IMG/VR virus record: IMGVR_UViG_3300027784_000013
Span: 1-33,231 of that record
DNA length: 33,231 nt
DNA from: a virus
Reading direction: 5' to 3' (one strand)
Shown: positions 31,268-33,231 of the stretch, piece by piece
Position numbering within the stretch: position 1 is the first letter of the stretch
Layout: the number at the start of each line of letters is the position of its first letter
Program-made: the position numbers and the translations under genes
Notes under the pieces: generated by a model
Seen by the model: only the letters and a program-made list of their open reading frames with translations
Told to the model about the DNA's origin: nothing
The model's database searches: none

Positions 31268-31785
31268 TCTTCTGGCTCCTTAAAGGTAATGGTAATATCC
31301 TCACCGGCAATGCCGATATTGGTCTGGTGGCTGTCTTTGTAAGAGGGCTTAAGCTCTTTTAAGCGAAACATCAGCAAATTATCCGAATACTTCCTGACTT
31401 GCCCTCTTTGTTCGCCCTGGTAATATACCGGCTCAAGATAACCGTGCATGCCCCGCCTGATAACCTCTTCCTCCATCAGCTCCACCAGATCTTCTTTCGC
31501 CTTCTGGTATGCCTGGTTAAAAAGCTTATCATTATCGTTCCAGTAACGCACAGTAAACCTGCTTACATTGGCATTTTTGGCTGATTGCTGTACCATTCCC
31601 CCGCTATCCATGTAGGAATTAAGGAAAATTAGCTGTTTTTGCCTTTTTGCGTATTGTTCTAAGTCTATTTCTTCGGGCACATAGTCATCTGCTACCTCTT
31701 TGGGCATTCCAAGGCTGTAAACCTGGTAATAATTCTCATCTTCCTTTGGATTTACGTATTTTGCCGGCAAATTATCCCTGCTCAT
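31258..31785 (-). CDS. terS: Terminase small subunit
   Basis: 175 residues, ATG at 31785 behind GGGAGTG. After a 40-residue N-terminal arm, residues 50-90 (FLNSYMDSGGMVQQSAKNAN, then VSRFTVRYWNDND) form a helix-turn-helix. The rest (EEVIRRGMHGYLEPVYYQGE, VRKYSDNLLMFRLKELKPSY) is the central and C-terminal part of the small terminase family with the 'EPVxYxGexxGxVRKYSDxLLxFxLKxxxPxxY' signature. It recognises the packaging site on the phage DNA and loads the large subunit. It is separated from the large terminase by the CHAP gene and the plus-strand gene, whereas the two are adjacent in most phages. Confidence 0.9.
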   Translation of the reverse strand: MSRDNLPAKYVNPKEDENYYQVYSLGMPKEVADDYVPEEIDLEQYAKRQKQLIFLNSYMDSGGMVQQSAKNANVSRFTVRYWNDNDKLFNQAYQKAKEDLVELMEEEVIRRGMHGYLEPVYYQGEQRGQVRKYSDNLLMFRLKELKPSYKDSHQTNIGIAGEDITITFKEPEDQG

Positions 31786-31801
31786 GCGATCACTCCCTGC
31801 T

Positions 31802-32074
31802 TTAAAGCTCCCAAATCGGCAAATTTTCGTATTCTGAATACAATAAATCCCGGTAATAGCGCACTGGATCGACTAAATCCGGGCAAGTTTCCAAATGCGG
31901 GCATAGCACAGGCCGAAAATACTTAAACCTTTCTTTTTTCAGCTCTGTTTCATACTCTTTTTGCAGCTTTAAATCTTCATTCTCCCTGAAACCATCTAAG
32001 AAGCCAAGCTCCCAGGCCTCATTTTTGCTAGAATGGTAACTGAACATATTGGTTGCCCTGCCTATGTTCATCAT
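31802..32074 (-). CDS. Small unknown protein with CPHLETC motif
   Basis: 90 residues from the ATG at 32074 after GGGAAAGGGTG. A TTG at 32104 is in frame but has no ribosome site. A hydrophilic start (SKNEAWELGFLDGFRENEDL) and a charged helix (LQKEYETELKKERFKYFRPV) are followed by C58-x-H60-x3-C64, then VRYYRDLLYSEYENLPIWEL. The three possible metal ligands are not a complete zinc site by themselves. It overlaps the end of the upstream gene by 47 bases in another frame and lies 16 bases before the small terminase. Function unknown. Confidence 0.65.
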   Translation of the reverse strand: MMNIGRATNMFSYHSSKNEAWELGFLDGFRENEDLKLQKEYETELKKERFKYFRPVLCPHLETCPDLVDPVRYYRDLLYSEYENLPIWEL

Positions 32075-32255
32075 TTTCACCCTTTCCCGCCGGCATAACC
32101 GCAAATTTGCCCTCGTATAAATCTAATTTACACGGTCTATTCTCATATTTTTCTTTCACCGGGGCCGGATCATAGAGTTTGCACCTCGGACAATAAAACA
32201 AAAGCTTCCCACTCGGTGTTTTATAGTCTGATATTTTCCATTTATGCTGGTAAAT
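32028..32255 (-). CDS. Small Cys-containing protein, likely ATT start
   Basis: 75 residues if translation starts at ATT (32253-32255), eight bases after AGGAGG. That ATT overlaps the stop of the previous gene as TAATT, just as other junctions here overlap as TAATG. The only standard start in frame is TTG at 32273, which lies upstream of the AGGAGG and has no ribosome site. Residues 16-27 (GKLLFYCPRCKL) hold a CPxC knuckle, and C42 follows in ENRPCKLDLYEG. The two-Cys knuckle recalls zinc-ribbon starts, but a second pair is missing. Function unknown. It probably belongs to the same transcript as the small terminase. Confidence 0.55.
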   Translation of the reverse strand: MYQHKWKISDYKTPSGKLLFYCPRCKLYDPAPVKEKYENRPCKLDLYEGKFAVMPAGKGENDEHRQGNQYVQLPF

Positions 32256-32440
32256 TAAAAACCCCTCCTGCAAATTTCATCTAATATCGGCATCAGTTCT
32301 AATTCTAAGCCTTTGCAGTAAATATCCCTGCAAGGATGATTAACGCACTTAGCCTTTTCTTCATACATTCGGTTTGTGGTTCTCGCCCTACCATCAAGCT
32401 CCCCCAACCTGAGAACCTCTGTCGCTGCCGTAGTGATAAT
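32255..32440 (-). CDS. Small Cys-rich protein, likely ATT start (or frameshift in a G7 run)
   Basis: 61 residues if started at ATT (32438-32440), eight bases after AGGAGG (32449-32454). A stop lies just upstream in frame. The next standard starts are TTG at 32407 and ATG at 32368, which would shorten the protein to 50 or 37 residues. The product is hydrophilic with a Cys cluster: C32-x2-H35-x-C37-x4-C42, and C57 near the end (EKAKCVNHPCRDIYCKGLEL). If the run of seven G at 32444-32450 were six, an ATG at 32459 would join the frame, so a sequencing error is an alternative. Function unknown. Metal binding is possible. Confidence 0.5.
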   Translation of the reverse strand: MITTAATEVLRLGELDGRARTTNRMYEEKAKCVNHPCRDIYCKGLELELMPILDEICRRGF

Positions 32441-32499
32441 TATCCCCCCCTCCTATCATAATATACCTACCTTACCCCTAAAACGCCTTAGAATCGATC

Positions 32500-32970
32500 T
32501 CAGTAGCCTTCACGTTGATATTGTTCTTCTTCACACAAAGCTTCTGCTTCGCTTTTGGGAAGTTCTATGAGTTCACCGTTTCTTTTAATTTGTGATATTG
32601 CAATATCTTCGATTTGCTTCAATACAATACTTGCCGTGGTTTTCTGTCTATAAGGCCCGTAATATTCCCCTTCATACACAACAACCCACCTGACCTCATC
32701 AGACTCCTGGTTTTGTACAGGCATTCCTTCATAAAGGTCCTTAAACAAATAGGCTCCGCAGGGGTAAACATCCCCATTGGGAAAACGAATAATATAGTCC
32801 CCGTAATTGGCCCTTAAAGAACCTTCCCTGGTCGGTATTGTTACCGGCCCAAGATCCAGGTTGCATTTAATTGCCCCTGTAGCCACCATACCTGCAAACC
32901 AACCAGGAATATCTTCAAACCCCAGCCTGAAGGCATCTACTGTCGCTTCTTTTTTGCGGTATTGCATCAT
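32500..32970 (-). CDS. Conserved phage protein of the YRKKxxxVxAF...GDYII...YPC type
   Basis: 156 residues, ATG-ATG at 32970 behind GGAGG. Residues 3-80 follow a very common small phage protein: YRKKEATVDAFRL, W24 (IPGWFAGMVATGAIKC), I-P-T-x-E-G, GDYII (57-61) and YPC (69-71). In most phages this protein ends near residue 90-100. Here about 65 residues follow with RWVVVYEGEYYGPYRQKTTA and a charged C-terminus (ALCEEEQYQREGY), so it is longer than usual. The biochemical role of the family is not known. It is the first gene after the right-hand regulatory region. Confidence 0.75.
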   Translation of the reverse strand: MMQYRKKEATVDAFRLGFEDIPGWFAGMVATGAIKCNLDLGPVTIPTREGSLRANYGDYIIRFPNGDVYPCGAYLFKDLYEGMPVQNQESDEVRWVVVYEGEYYGPYRQKTTASIVLKQIEDIAISQIKRNGELIELPKSEAEALCEEEQYQREGY

Positions 32971-32972
32971 AT

Positions 32973-33227
32973 CTACCTCCTGCTTATTATTATATAACTT
33001 CTAATAGACTTGAAAAAGATAAATAAAAAATCAACACGTGAATTATATCCTAAAAAAATATATAACCGCAAGGGAACCTGAAACTCTTTTACCCCTACCC
33101 CCTCAAGATTTTTTAGTGAGATGTTGATGTCGGGATATGCTATATATAGCTGACGCATCGTTTCCTTGCCCCCCCACTTTGGTTTTCGCTTCGCTTTGGA
33201 TTCGCTGTCGCTCACCATTCGCTTCAC
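32973..33227 (-). CDS. Doubtful open frame at the right edge
   Basis: An 84-codon frame from GTG at 33227 with no clear ribosome site. It could be the end of a gene that begins beyond the window. The first half (MRQLYIAYPDINISLKNLEG) reads like protein. The second half (LFIFFKSIRSYIIISRR) is translated AT-rich DNA that contains promoter-like boxes. I regard it as more likely non-coding or the tail of an external gene. Confidence 0.2.
   Translation of the reverse strand: MKRMVSDSESKAKRKPKWGGKETMRQLYIAYPDINISLKNLEGVGVKEFQVPLRLYIFLGYNSRVDFLFIFFKSIRSYIIISRR
33042..33071 (-). promoter_or_regulatory. Candidate promoter upstream of the 156-residue gene
   Basis: A perfect -10 TATAAT on the minus strand (33047-33042) has a weak -35 TTGCGG (33071-33066) 18 bases upstream. 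The predicted start is near 33035, about 65 bases before the ATG at 32970. The region 32975-33060 is very AT-rich, as at phage promoters. No terminator is seen before the small terminase, so it could drive all five leftward genes. Confidence 0.4.
33185..33223 (+). repeat. Cluster of TTCGCT repeats
   Basis: TTCGCT (once GTCGCT) starts at 33185, 33190, 33201, 33207 and 33218, five copies in 39 bases, with two 11-base steps. It lies upstream of the genes leading to the small terminase, next to a C7 run (33170-33176) and a 12-bp palindrome GCTATATATAGC (33139-33150). Confidence 0.55.
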
Positions 33228-33231
33228 CTTG

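Noticed and set aside
33067-33077. CGCAAGGGAAC shared in inverted orientation with 30725-30735
   Set aside because: An 11-base match is expected many times by chance in a window of this size, so it was not treated as a repeat.

Overview
The window looks like the virion-morphogenesis half of a tailed, most likely short-tailed (podovirus-like), double-stranded DNA phage or prophage. Almost every gene is on the minus strand, so the late genes read from right to left. Shine-Dalgarno sequences are strong throughout (AGGAGG, AAGGAGG, GAGGTG). GTG and TTG starts are common, and sigma-70/sigma-A-like promoter boxes are present. This suggests a Firmicutes host (Clostridia-like), but that is inference. 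No integrase, repressor, replication gene, tRNA or CRISPR array was seen.

Layout, in transcription order. (1) 33231-31802: regulatory sequence and four small early-packaging genes. Three of these small proteins are Cys-rich, and two appear to start on ATT codons. (2) 31785-31258: small terminase. (3) 31267-30872: the only credible plus-strand gene. It is convergent with the small terminase and faces a regulatory region holding a near-consensus promoter, four TTGACA boxes and a terminator. (4) 30639-26090: a CHAP-domain protein, the large terminase, a small membrane protein, a C2H2 zinc-finger protein and two unknown proteins. (5) 26080-20133: portal, terminator, acidic scaffold, decoration protein, major capsid protein and two small beta-rich head proteins, with hairpins between the capsid-region genes. 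(6) 20121-14093: two adaptor-like neck proteins, two paralogous tail-fibre proteins and a beta-propeller-like tail hub. (7) 14096-1996: a coiled-coil protein with an 18-residue repeat, two Gln/Arg-rich coiled-coil proteins and a 3473-residue giant protein with an HEVTH metalloprotease motif. (8) 1981-1: two small paralogous beta proteins, a frameshifted tail-type protein, and a tail-fibre protein cut by the window edge.

The order terminase, portal, scaffold, coat, adaptors, hub, then two coiled-coil proteins and a giant resembles P22/T7-type virions. The last three would correspond to the ejected internal proteins, with the giant as a multi-domain ejection protein. There is no tape measure, sheath or tube gene, which agrees with a short tail. 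Genes are tightly packed, with TAATG or ATGA overlaps implying translational coupling.

Most notable points: the giant protein; a gene whose C-terminal tail domain is readable only in the -1 frame; two adjacent genes with ATT at the normal start position; a promoter followed about 40-80 nt later by an intrinsic terminator; and a zinc finger and a CHAP enzyme inside the head-packaging operon.
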